From Vulcanimicrobiota bacterium (GTDB lineage: Bacteria > Eremiobacterota > Eremiobacteria > Baltobacterales > Baltobacteraceae): a DNA stretch of 8,348 nucleotides. The notes beneath the pieces were generated by a model. That model worked only from the letters and a program-made list of their open reading frames with translations, had not been told where the DNA came from and did no database searches. Where the stretch lies: assembly GCA_030042755.1 (NCBI GenBank), contig JASHZC010000310.1:1-8348 (forward strand), written 5' to 3'. Below are positions 1-5,711 of this stretch, piece by piece (positions within the stretch are counted from its first letter, which is position 1; each line of letters opens with the position of its first letter). Made by a program: the position numbers and the translations under genes.

Positions 1-214
1 CGTTGATCGCATCGACGCATGCCTTCAACGTCCCGGCGACGTCGGGATTCGCGGCCTGATGAAATCCGATGTGACTGTCGCTGATCTGCACGAAAAGCGG
101 CGTCGGGGCGGCATCGGCCAGAGCGCGCCCGACGGCAATGCCTTCCGCGGACATCGTATAGGCAATTCCGGCGCCGGTCCAGGCGACGTGATTGAGAAAA
201 TCCGCGCGCCGCAT
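1..214 (-). CDS. Exported metallophosphoesterase (calcineurin-like), N-terminal 71 residues only
   Basis: I translated this partial gene by hand; it runs off the left edge. The first 36 residues look like an export signal: Arg2-Arg3 then Asp5-Phe6-Leu7 (a loose RRxxFL twin-arginine pattern), a weakly hydrophobic stretch and an Ala-rich end. Residues 40-50 read LFVQISDSHIG, the first metal-binding block (D-x-H, Asp46 and His48) of calcineurin-like phosphoesterases, which hydrolyse phosphate esters with a two-metal centre. The remaining metal-ligand blocks would lie outside the window, so activity and substrate cannot be judged. The ATG shares one base with the TAA of the upstream cupredoxin gene (TAATG), which implies translational coupling. 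The family call is fairly sure; the Tat signal is an inference, since the spacing differs from the classical motif. Confidence 0.72.
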   Translation of the reverse strand, partial: MRRADFLNHVAWTGAGIAYTMSAEGIAVGRALADAAPTPLFVQISDSHIGFHQAANPDVAGTLKACVDAIN

Positions 215-537
215 TAGCTGCGATCCTGCACGATCACGGTCCCTTTCATGAAGGGATGCAGCTGACAAAAATACGGATACGTTCCGGCTTTGGTAAACGT
301 GTGGCTCCAACGCTCGTGCGTGTCGAGTCCCTTCGAATCGAACGAGCCATCGGTCGCCGTTACGGTGTGCGCATCGTCATCGTTGTTGACGAAGACGACG
401 GTATCGCCGGCGTGGATGGTCACCGTCGATGGTGAATACGCGTCGTCGCGGAGCTGCACGGTGGTTGTCGAAGCTGCGGCCGGTGCGATCGCCGCGCCGA
501 TCGCAAACAGCGCCAGGCCGAGGATGAAGTGTTTCAT
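214..537 (-). CDS. Periplasmic amicyanin/plastocyanin-like cupredoxin
   Basis: This is a 107-aa single-domain blue copper protein, expected to shuttle electrons or bind copper in the periplasm. Residues 1-22 form a Sec signal peptide (MKHFILGLALFAIGAAIAPA, then AA). The mature domain shows type 1 copper ligands: His57 in DDDAHTVTA, then Cys91, His94 and Met97 in YFCQLHPFM. The C-x2-H-x2-M spacing is that of amicyanin rather than plastocyanin, and the length fits a minimal cupredoxin. An open frame extends 44 codons upstream but is Arg-rich and overlaps the kinase 3' end, so I chose the ATG at 537 that begins the signal peptide. No clear Shine-Dalgarno is visible; the 41-bp gap after the kinase holds an inverted repeat. 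Downstream it overlaps the phosphoesterase start by one base. The electron partner is unknown; a second cupredoxin lies in the same cluster. Confidence 0.9.
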   Translation of the reverse strand: MKHFILGLALFAIGAAIAPAAASTTTVQLRDDAYSPSTVTIHAGDTVVFVNNDDDAHTVTATDGSFDSKGLDTHERWSHTFTKAGTYPYFCQLHPFMKGTVIVQDRS

Positions 538-578
538 ACCGGCACTATGCCGCCGCGCTCGTTTTGGTTCGTGCCGGC
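538..578 (-). repeat. Inverted repeat filling the kinase-cupredoxin gap
   Basis: The arms GTGCCGG (571-577) and CCGGCAC (539-545) are perfect 7-bp inverted repeats, extendable by one G-U pair in minus-strand RNA, with a 25-nt loop. In the minus-strand transcript the first arm begins directly after the kinase TAA and the second ends directly before the cupredoxin ATG. No T-run follows, so it is not an intrinsic terminator. It could form an intercistronic hairpin that shields the start region or sets an mRNA processing point. Folding was not computed. Confidence 0.4.
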
Positions 579-1490
579 TTACGTGTTCATCGGAAACAGC
601 GCGACGAACGAGGCGCCGGGCTCTCGCTCGTCGAGCGCGAGCGTCCCCTCGTGAGCGCGCGCGACCCACTGGGCTATGGCCAACCCCAGCCCGCTCCCGC
701 CCTGCACCCCGCTCACGAAACGTTCGAAAAGCCGGCTCCGCAGATCCGGAGCCACGCCCGCACCGTCGTCGGTGACGCGCACGAAGGCTCGGCCGTCTTC
801 AACGCCGGTCGAAACGACGATGCGTGAGCTCGCGTGCTTGAGTGCGTTCTCCAAGAGATTTCGTAGCAGCTCTCGCAATCGGCGCGCATCACCGTTTACT
901 ATGGCGGGCTCTGCGCTCACGTCGAGCTCGAGAGACCCTGCGCGCATGCGCTCGTCAAATTCCCTCGCGCACGATCGCGCGATGGCGGCCAGATCGACCG
1001 GCTCGCGCTGGAGCAATCCCGGACCGGGCGCGCGCGCCAAGGTGAGTAAGTCGCTCACGACGGCGCTGGCATCCATCGCGGTCTTGACGATCGTCTCCAA
1101 CGCCTCATTCATGCGACCCTCGTCGCGCTCGTCGCGCGCGACTTGCGCCACGCTCGTAATCGTCGTGAGCGGCGAGCGCAGTTCGTGCGCTGCGTCTGCG
1201 ATGAAGGCACGTTCGCGCGCTTGCGAAGCGAGCAACGGTTGGAGCGAAAGGCGAGCGAGCGCCCACGAGGCGAGACCGACGAGAATCAACAGCGGTACGT
1301 CCGCCGCGACGATTTCGAACGCGACCTTGCGCATGGTCTGCGCATATACCGACGCGCCTTCGGGTGTGCTGAGCGCCGGCAAGAGTATGCTATGGTACTG
1401 TCCCGCCAAGAACAGATACAACGAAATCGAAGCCCCGATCACTACGATCGTGAAGATGCCAACGTACGCTGCGACAAGACGAGCGATCAC
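579..1490 (-). CDS. Membrane sensor histidine kinase of a two-component system
   Basis: This 303-aa kinase phosphorylates the response regulator encoded just upstream. It has TM1 (about residues 4-28), an external loop of only about 30 residues, and TM2 (about 61-80). A short linker (RLSLQPL) replaces a full HAMP domain. The HisKA H-box is FIADAAHELRSPL with His102 as the phospho-acceptor. The HATPase_c domain shows the N-box (LLRNLLENALKHA, Asn211/Asn215), the G1 box (VTDDGAGV, 238-245), the F-box (LFERF) and the G2 box (GGSGLGLAI, 263-271). All catalytic motifs look intact. I chose the GTG at 1490 because its GTGA overlaps the regulator's TGA stop. The frame stays open 80 more codons upstream, but that extension is Arg/Cys-rich and lies inside the regulator gene. 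The small sensor loop has no His or Cys cluster, so the ligand cannot be inferred; a membrane or redox cue is as likely as copper. Confidence 0.93.
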   Translation of the reverse strand: MIARLVAAYVGIFTIVVIGASISLYLFLAGQYHSILLPALSTPEGASVYAQTMRKVAFEIVAADVPLLILVGLASWALARLSLQPLLASQARERAFIADAAHELRSPLTTITSVAQVARDERDEGRMNEALETIVKTAMDASAVVSDLLTLARAPGPGLLQREPVDLAAIARSCAREFDERMRAGSLELDVSAEPAIVNGDARRLRELLRNLLENALKHASSRIVVSTGVEDGRAFVRVTDDGAGVAPDLRSRLFERFVSGVQGGSGLGLAIAQWVARAHEGTLALDEREPGASFVALFPMNT

Positions 1491-2155
1491 GTGACCAATT
1501 TGTAACCGACGCCCCACACCGTGGCGATGACGTCTCCGGCACCGGCCTTTTTTAACTTCCGCCGCAGCTGGCTTACGTACACGTCGACAATATTGCTCGA
1601 ACCTTCGAAATCGTACTCCCAGATGCGCTCGAGCAGATCGGAACGCGAAAACGTGATGCCGGCATTTCGCGCGAGAAACTCGAGCAGCCTGAATTCGGTT
1701 GCACCGAGCGAAATCGCACGCCCATCGCATGAGACGCTGCGCGCCGCGCAGTCGATGACGAGCCGGCCGGCTTCGATCCGCTCGTGAATCGGTGCGCGCC
1801 CACGTCGCACGATCGCACGTAGACGCGCGACCAGTTCTTCTTCCGCGAACGGCTTGACGAGATAATCGTCGGCTCCGCAGTCGAGTCCGGTGACGCGGTC
1901 TTCGACCCCATCGCGAGCCGTAAGCATCAAGATCGGGGTCAAAACGTTCATCGTTCGCGCGCGCCGCGCGATTTCGAATCCGTCGTATTTGGGGAGGCCT
2001 ACGTCGACGATCGCAGCATCGTACGCGTCGCGTAGGAGAAAGTCCAAGCCGCGCTCGCCATCGGTGACAAAATCCACCGCGTAGTTGCGTCGCTGGAGCA
2101 TCGCCTTGACGGCGTTACCGACCGGGAGACTGTCCTCCACGACCAGGATGCGCAT
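1487..2155 (-). CDS. OmpR/PhoB-family response regulator
   Basis: This 222-aa regulator has an N-terminal receiver and a C-terminal winged-helix DNA-binding domain. Receiver residues are intact: acidic pair Glu7/Asp8, phospho-acceptor Asp51 (AAIVDVGLP), Thr79 (LMLTAR) and Lys101 (VKPF). The output domain (about 128-222) carries typical trans_reg_C landmarks: LGATEFRLLEFLARN, the SRSDLLERIW helix, the recognition-helix region NIVDVYVSQLRRKL and the terminal hairpin TVWGVGYKLVT. It begins 7 nt after the cytochrome-barrel stop and its stop overlaps the kinase GTG, so co-expression and translational coupling with both neighbours are likely. No good Shine-Dalgarno precedes it. Plausible targets are this cluster's own promoters. 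A metal-responsive CusR/CopR-like role is possible from context but not shown by sequence. Confidence 0.95.
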   Translation of the reverse strand: MRILVVEDSLPVGNAVKAMLQRRNYAVDFVTDGERGLDFLLRDAYDAAIVDVGLPKYDGFEIARRARTMNVLTPILMLTARDGVEDRVTGLDCGADDYLVKPFAEEELVARLRAIVRRGRAPIHERIEAGRLVIDCAARSVSCDGRAISLGATEFRLLEFLARNAGITFSRSDLLERIWEYDFEGSSNIVDVYVSQLRRKLKKAGAGDVIATVWGVGYKLVT

Positions 2156-2162
2156 GAGAGGT

Positions 2163-3284
2163 CTACAACTTCAACGGCCACGGAAAACCTACTGTTAGAG
2201 CGCCGCCGAGGGATCCCATCCCGCCGACCGTCTGCACCTGTTGGATCAAGACGCGCGCATGCTTGAAGAGCATGAACGCACCGTAGTAGACGACGTCGCG
2301 CGTGATCACCGGATTCTGATACGCGTCGTAGCGTATTCCGACGTAGGCGTGCTCGTGGATGTAGTATTTCAGGCGGATATAGCCGCCGCTGCTACCGACG
2401 AGCGTCCCAAAGCCATCGGCATTGTGATCTTGACCCCACCACTGCTCTCCCTGCAGCTCCACTGGGCCGCGTGTCCAGGTGGCGTACATTGCTCCGCGAT
2501 CGTAGCCGTCGTCGAACGGCTCCTTGCCGGTGAGCACGATGCGGCGCGTACCCGTCAGCGCCTCTATGCCGGCGGTGAACGACGGCGTCACGGGTGCGTG
2601 CGCGAACAACCCAAACTCGGGTGCCGCAGCGGAAGTCGTCTCGCCCGTCGGCACGGGCGCACCGCCATACGGCGCACCCTTGAACTCGCCCAAATCCGAA
2701 ATTACATCGACGACCGTGCTTCCGAACGTGCGCTCGACCTGCGCGCCCCATCGCGGCGCCGCCAGCGTCAAGTCGTTCAAGCCGACGTGCGCTCCGTAAT
2801 AGCCATATTGTTGCAAGTCGTCGAGACGTTGGCCAGGCGACTGCGGCAGCGGCAATTCGAAAAGACCCGCGCGATAGAGCGTCTGCGTGTTATCGTTGTA
2901 GGTCGCGAGATATCCGAGGTACAATCCGGACGGCCCGCCGCCGGCGCCAAGATTGTAGTGCACGAACGCGCTGATCTTTCCGATGTCCCAGTTGCTCAAA
3001 AGTACGCCGCCCGGCGAGAACCGCCGGCTGTTGACCGGACTCTCTTGCCATTCGAGCTGATAGCGCAACGCGACACCGGTCGTTCCGTGGCGCGGAAGCG
3101 GCAGCTGATACCCGCGATCCCGAAACGCCTTCCCGAAATCGTTGAGCTCGGGTATCACCGTGTGACATTGTTCACACTGTAAGAGATAGCGTTGCGCGAA
3201 GAGCGGAATCGCCTGCGCGGGTGCGGCGCAGAATAGGACCGTCGCTGCAAATACCAGCAGCGCGAAAAGCTGTCTACTTTGCAA
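2163..3284 (-). CDS. Monoheme c-type cytochrome fused to an outer-membrane beta-barrel-like domain
   Basis: This is a 373-aa exported protein. Residues 1-25 form a Sec signal ending AQA. Just after it comes one heme c attachment site, Cys37-x-x-Cys40-His41 (CEQCH), inside IPLFAQRYLLQCEQCH followed by PELNDFGKAFRDRGY. That N-terminal pattern (PxFA...CxxCHxxxPxLxxFGxxFxxxGY) is, from memory, shared by fused cytochrome-porins such as the iron oxidase Cyc2 and by related uncharacterised porin-like proteins. From about residue 70 to the end the sequence alternates polar and aromatic/hydrophobic residues with Gly/Asp turns (for example VALRYQLEW, AYVGIRYDAY, VYYGAFMLF), consistent with amphipathic strands. 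I see no second heme motif. The start is TTG, placed by the signal peptide and a strong AGAGGAG six bases upstream; it overlaps the upstream cupredoxin by 11 bases. The likely role is electron transfer across the outer membrane; a non-redox porin is the alternative. Confidence 0.72.
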   Translation of the reverse strand: MQSRQLFALLVFAATVLFCAAPAQAIPLFAQRYLLQCEQCHTVIPELNDFGKAFRDRGYQLPLPRHGTTGVALRYQLEWQESPVNSRRFSPGGVLLSNWDIGKISAFVHYNLGAGGGPSGLYLGYLATYNDNTQTLYRAGLFELPLPQSPGQRLDDLQQYGYYGAHVGLNDLTLAAPRWGAQVERTFGSTVVDVISDLGEFKGAPYGGAPVPTGETTSAAAPEFGLFAHAPVTPSFTAGIEALTGTRRIVLTGKEPFDDGYDRGAMYATWTRGPVELQGEQWWGQDHNADGFGTLVGSSGGYIRLKYYIHEHAYVGIRYDAYQNPVITRDVVYYGAFMLFKHARVLIQQVQTVGGMGSLGGALTVGFPWPLKL

Positions 3285-3744
3285 CGATCACTCCTCTCAT
3301 GCCGCCGCTGTAGTGAAAGAAACAGCCGAATAAATACTGGCCGGGTTGATCGGCGACGAAGACCTGCGAGGCTTGTCCCGGCTGCAGCGTGCCCGCTCCC
3401 CAGTTTCCGGAAAGATCGACGGTACTGCTCGCCTGCGACGCCGCTGCAAAAGTGAACGGCGATTGCGCCGGAAAGGTGGTCGCGCCCGGAATCGACGTCG
3501 CGGTGTGAAAGGTGTTGTCGACGTTGACGAAGCGCACGCCCGAACCAACCGCAACCGTAACGAAGTCGGGAGAATATCCAAGGCCTGTTCCCGCCGGCGT
3601 CGATTGCTTGCCGAATGCCGCGATGCTGACGTCGATGGTCGTTACACTCGTGACCGAAGCACCCGCGCTCGAAACGTCGTCGACTCCGCCCGCTGTACAA
3701 CCCGCCAGACTCACCATCGCGAACAGTGCAACGAACGTTCTCAT
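3274..3744 (-). CDS. Cupredoxin lipoprotein with plastocyanin-type copper site
   Basis: This 156-aa protein starts MRTFVALFAMVSLAGC, a lipoprotein signal with lipobox LAGC and lipidated Cys16, so it should be membrane-anchored and face the periplasm. The fold continues to the C-terminus with putative type 1 copper ligands His80 (NTFHTAT) and Cys141, His144 and Met149 in FGCFFHYSGGMRG. The C-x2-H-x4-M spacing is the plastocyanin pattern, unlike the amicyanin-spaced protein at 214-537. A Ser/Thr/Ala-rich segment (about 83-127) is inserted between the first His and the Cys. I took the ATG at 3744 because its ATGA overlaps the SCO gene's TGA stop; the frame extends only 10 codons further. It overlaps the cytochrome-barrel start by 11 bases. 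The probable role is electron carriage or copper binding beside the SCO protein and cytochrome. A nitrosocyanin- or CuA-type site is unlikely from the ligands. Confidence 0.87.
   Translation of the reverse strand: MRTFVALFAMVSLAGCTAGGVDDVSSAGASVTSVTTIDVSIAAFGKQSTPAGTGLGYSPDFVTVAVGSGVRFVNVDNTFHTATSIPGATTFPAQSPFTFAAASQASSTVDLSGNWGAGTLQPGQASQVFVADQPGQYLFGCFFHYSGGMRGVIVAK
3291..3297 (-). promoter_or_regulatory. Ribosome binding site fixing the TTG start of the cytochrome-barrel gene
   Basis: On the minus strand the sequence AGAGGAG lies inside the 3' end of the cupredoxin-lipoprotein gene, six bases before a TTG that opens directly into a Sec signal peptide. No in-frame ATG lies within the signal region, so this site decides the start at 3284. 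Confidence 0.7.
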
Positions 3745-4271
3745 CGACTGCCCTCGCTTACCAGCTGCTGCCAAAGGTGGGACGACGCGAGGAATACCGT
3801 CGTAACGCGTCCGTCACGGTCGAGTAGCGTTACGAACGTCGTGTGAGCGTCCGCGTATCCATCCGCTCCGCGTGCCGTTACGACGCCGAACGCGCGCATA
3901 ACGCGATGCACGGCAGCGATTTGTCCGCCTGCGATGAGCCAGTATTCCGGATCGGCATCGAAGGTTCGCGCCACCCGCACGAGATCGGCGTGATTGTCGC
4001 GTTCGGGATCGAGCGTGATCGCGAGCACGCGCAAGCGCCCGTGAATCGTACGCTCGTACTGCGCGGCGCGCGAAAGCTGCGACTCGATAATCGGACACAC
4101 GTCGCTGCAGTGCGTCGAAACGAACGCGACCGCAAGCGGCCGGCCTTGCAACTGCGCCAGCGTGAACGCATGTCCTCGCTGGTCGATCAGTTGTGGAAGG
4201 TCGCGTTCCGCACCGCCGCGGGTCGCGCACGTCAGGGTGACGAGCGCGATCGCGGCGATTATCACTCGCAT
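3741..4271 (-). CDS. SCO1/SenC/PrrC-family copper chaperone or thiol reductase
   Basis: This 176-aa thioredoxin-fold protein has an N-terminal hydrophobic export signal (about residues 1-16). The family hallmark is the copper-binding CxxxC, Cys55-Ser-Asp-Val-Cys59-Pro, with the distant ligand His143 in DAHTTFVTLLDRDG. The strand ITLDPERD (85-92) matches the usual SCO core ITVDPxRD. SCO proteins deliver Cu to the CuA site of cytochrome oxidase or reduce its thiols; PrrC/SenC members also act in redox signalling. No oxidase subunit lies in the window, so a local client such as one of the two cupredoxins, or a non-oxidase role, should be considered. It lies 9 nt after the YxFxxD lipoprotein and overlaps the next gene by 4 nt (ATGA). 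The His and both Cys ligands are present, so it should be functional. Confidence 0.93.
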   Translation of the reverse strand: MRVIIAAIALVTLTCATRGGAERDLPQLIDQRGHAFTLAQLQGRPLAVAFVSTHCSDVCPIIESQLSRAAQYERTIHGRLRVLAITLDPERDNHADLVRVARTFDADPEYWLIAGGQIAAVHRVMRAFGVVTARGADGYADAHTTFVTLLDRDGRVTTVFLASSHLWQQLVSEGSR

Positions 4272-4280
4272 GATCGTTAC

Positions 4281-4817
4281 CTAGTGCCGAATGTACGGAG
4301 TGGCACTTGCCGCCGGTGAGGCCGTTGCACTGCTAACGAGTGCTTCCGACCACGTCCCATAGGCGTCCACGAATCCGTTGCCGTTATTTTGTCCGGCAGC
4401 GGTGTCCGCGTAGAATTCGTAAAGCGGGTGACCGCTCAAGGCCCACTGATACGTGCCATCGCTGCGTTGGAATATGCTGAAGTTCGTGCCGGAAGGAACG
4501 ACCGTTCCCGCGGGTGCCGTATACGGGAACCAAAACGTGGTGCAACCGTTCGCGGCAGTGCAATTCGAAACGTCATTCCCGTCGCCGGTAGTGTGGTAGA
4601 GGGTGTGCCCGTTGTTCGTTCCGACGTATACGCTTTCACCACCCACCGTTGCCGACGTCGGCATGCTGGATGGAGTTGCTGCGGCCGTCGTTGGCGCCGA
4701 TGTGCTTGGCGGCAGGGTCGCTAAAGGCCCCGACGGTCCGGACGAGCCGCCGCCGCCGCCGCATGCGGCAAGCGTCAGCGCAAAGACGAAAGCCGCGAGT
4801 AATGCTACACGTTGCAT
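4281..4817 (-). CDS. Lipoprotein with YxFxxD secreted repeat (COG4315/PF03640-like)
   Basis: This 178-aa lipoprotein has signal MQRVALLAAFVFALTLAAC with lipobox LAAC and Cys19. A Gly run and a Ser/Thr/Pro linker (20-57) follow, then a C-terminal domain (about 58-160). The domain carries the family's paired repeats: GHTLYHTTGD (70-79, degenerate YxTxxD) and GHPLYEFYADTAAG (129-142, the conserved YxFxxD). Cys86 and Cys92 bracket the usual C-x-x-x-C-type loop before TFWFP, and QWALSGHPLY resembles the common W-x-x-x-G-x-P-L-Y block. Function is unknown for the family. Its place at the head of the SCO-cupredoxin-cytochrome genes suggests an envelope redox or metal-linked role. A TAGGAGG ten bases upstream supports the ATG. 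The 75-bp gap before it may carry a promoter. Confidence 0.85.
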   Translation of the reverse strand: MQRVALLAAFVFALTLAACGGGGGSSGPSGPLATLPPSTSAPTTAAATPSSMPTSATVGGESVYVGTNNGHTLYHTTGDGNDVSNCTAANGCTTFWFPYTAPAGTVVPSGTNFSIFQRSDGTYQWALSGHPLYEFYADTAAGQNNGNGFVDAYGTWSEALVSSATASPAASATPYIRH

Positions 4818-4827
4818 GTGAGATGAG

Positions 4828-4833
4828 CCTCCT
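4828..4833 (-). promoter_or_regulatory. Ribosome binding site of the YxFxxD lipoprotein gene
   Basis: The minus strand reads AGGAGG here, a full anti-Shine-Dalgarno match, ten bases before the ATG at 4817. It is one of the strongest ribosome sites in the cluster and fits this gene being the first of a transcript. Confidence 0.6.
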
Positions 4834-4874
4834 ACGGTTCGTGTTGAGGCTCGCAGCGTACCGAGAACTTCTGA

Positions 4875-4911
4875 AAAAAGTGTAAAGCGCGATTAGGGTG
4901 AGGCGATCGCG
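4875..4911 (-). terminator. Weak candidate terminator or attenuator after the TPR gene
   Basis: Inverted repeat ATCGCG (4906-4911) and CGCGAT (4888-4893) would form a six-pair stem with a 12-nt loop that includes the TPR stop codon. In the minus-strand RNA it is followed by CTTTACAC and then six T residues. The stem is short and the T-run starts late, so strong termination is doubtful. If it works at all it would separate the 83-aa/TPR pair from the redox genes. Confidence 0.22.
4881..4886 (-). promoter_or_regulatory. Possible -35 element in the gap before the SCO/cupredoxin genes
   Basis: The minus strand has TTTACA, five of six bases of TTGACA. At 16-18 bases downstream the candidates (CGGTAC, GGTACG) match a -10 box poorly. 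The 75-bp gap and strong ribosome site make a promoter here plausible, but the sequence evidence is weak. A sigma factor other than the housekeeping type is possible. Confidence 0.2.
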
Positions 4912-5705
4912 TCGCGCATCGAGATTGCCAGACTGCGCAGGGCCGGATTGTCGGCAGCGTCCGAAGCTGCGCGCGCAAAGGATGCGCGAGCTCCCGCGCG
5001 ATCGCCCTGGTGCAGCAGCACCGTGCCAAGCGCGAAGTGCGCGAGCGCGTAACCGGGTGCAAGATCCAGCGCGGTCTGCAATTCTCGCTGCGCCTCGTCA
5101 AAGTGTCCTTCGCGACACTCGATCAATGCCAAATCGTAGTGCGCGACAGCGTATTGCGGATCGTTACGAAGCAATTTTGAGAAATCGCCGCGCGCCGTAG
5201 CGAGGTCGCCCGTTTGGATCGCGACCAAACCGCGCGCGTACAGCGCGCGTGCCGAGTCCGGTGCAATCGATACAAAGCGATCCGCGTTGGCACGTGCAGC
5301 GGTGAGATCTCCGCGCAAAACGTCGACCGCAATCAGGTTTGCCATCGCCGCAAGGAACCCAGGATCCAGCGCTATTGCGCGCTCGAACGACGTCGCGGCG
5401 TCGTCGTAGCGACCGTCTTGCGCCTGCGCAACTCCCAAATCGTAAGCCGCGGTCGATCCTTGCGGTTCGCGCGGTCGCAATTCGAGAACGCGCGTGAACT
5501 CGGCTTGCGCGTCGCTCCAGCGATGCGCTTGCAATGCGGCTAGGCCCAGATGAAAGCGCTCGACAATCTCGCGCTGAACCGCCTGATCGTGCAACGTCGC
5601 AGTGGACGTGCTGCGCGGCGCCGGCGTCGGACCGTACACTTGCGCGGCAGCTTGCACCGTACAACTCGCAAAGGCGACCGCGAGCGCAAGGCATTGCCGG
5701 CGCAT
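4893..5705 (-). CDS. Exported tetratricopeptide-repeat protein
   Basis: This 270-aa protein has an N-terminal hydrophobic signal (about 1-20, VQA-AAQ cleavage likely). Cys15 follows FAS, a poor lipobox, so a lipoprotein form is less likely. A Pro/Ser/Thr linker (22-38) leads to about six TPR units at roughly 50-79, 86-117, 118-150, 154-184, 188-218 and 222-253. Each has the A/G-Y-A-F-A-P spacing and most end in L-x-P-type turns (ALDPG, SIAPDS, DLAPG). TPR arrays are protein-binding scaffolds, so here the protein should act in the periplasm as an assembly or docking factor; the partner is unknown. It starts 6 nt after the 83-aa gene and is probably co-transcribed with it. A cytochrome-maturation role (CcmH/NrfG-like TPRs) is conceivable given the heme protein nearby, but no diagnostic motif shows it. 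Confidence 0.85.
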   Translation of the reverse strand: MRRQCLALAVAFASCTVQAAAQVYGPTPAPRSTSTATLHDQAVQREIVERFHLGLAALQAHRWSDAQAEFTRVLELRPREPQGSTAAYDLGVAQAQDGRYDDAATSFERAIALDPGFLAAMANLIAVDVLRGDLTAARANADRFVSIAPDSARALYARGLVAIQTGDLATARGDFSKLLRNDPQYAVAHYDLALIECREGHFDEAQRELQTALDLAPGYALAHFALGTVLLHQGDRAGARASFARAASDAADNPALRSLAISMRDAIASP

Positions 5706-5711
5706 CGTTGA

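Noticed and set aside
538..669. 44-residue N-terminal extension of the amicyanin-like protein
   Set aside because: It is Arg-rich, overlaps the kinase 3' end and would bury the signal peptide. The ATG at 537 starts cleanly with the signal.
676..1494. A 272-codon plus-strand open frame opposite the kinase
   Set aside because: It is antisense to a gene with all kinase motifs, and its Ser/Arg/Ala-rich translation shows no domain.
1491..1730. N-terminal 80-residue extension of the histidine kinase with several cysteines
   Set aside because: It lies wholly inside the response regulator gene and is Arg-rich. The GTG at 1490 gives a normal kinase start at a GTGA overlap.
2241..3182. A 313-codon plus-strand open frame opposite the cytochrome-barrel gene
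   Set aside because: It is Arg/Val-rich with no recognisable domain; the opposite strand encodes the signal peptide and CxxCH motif.
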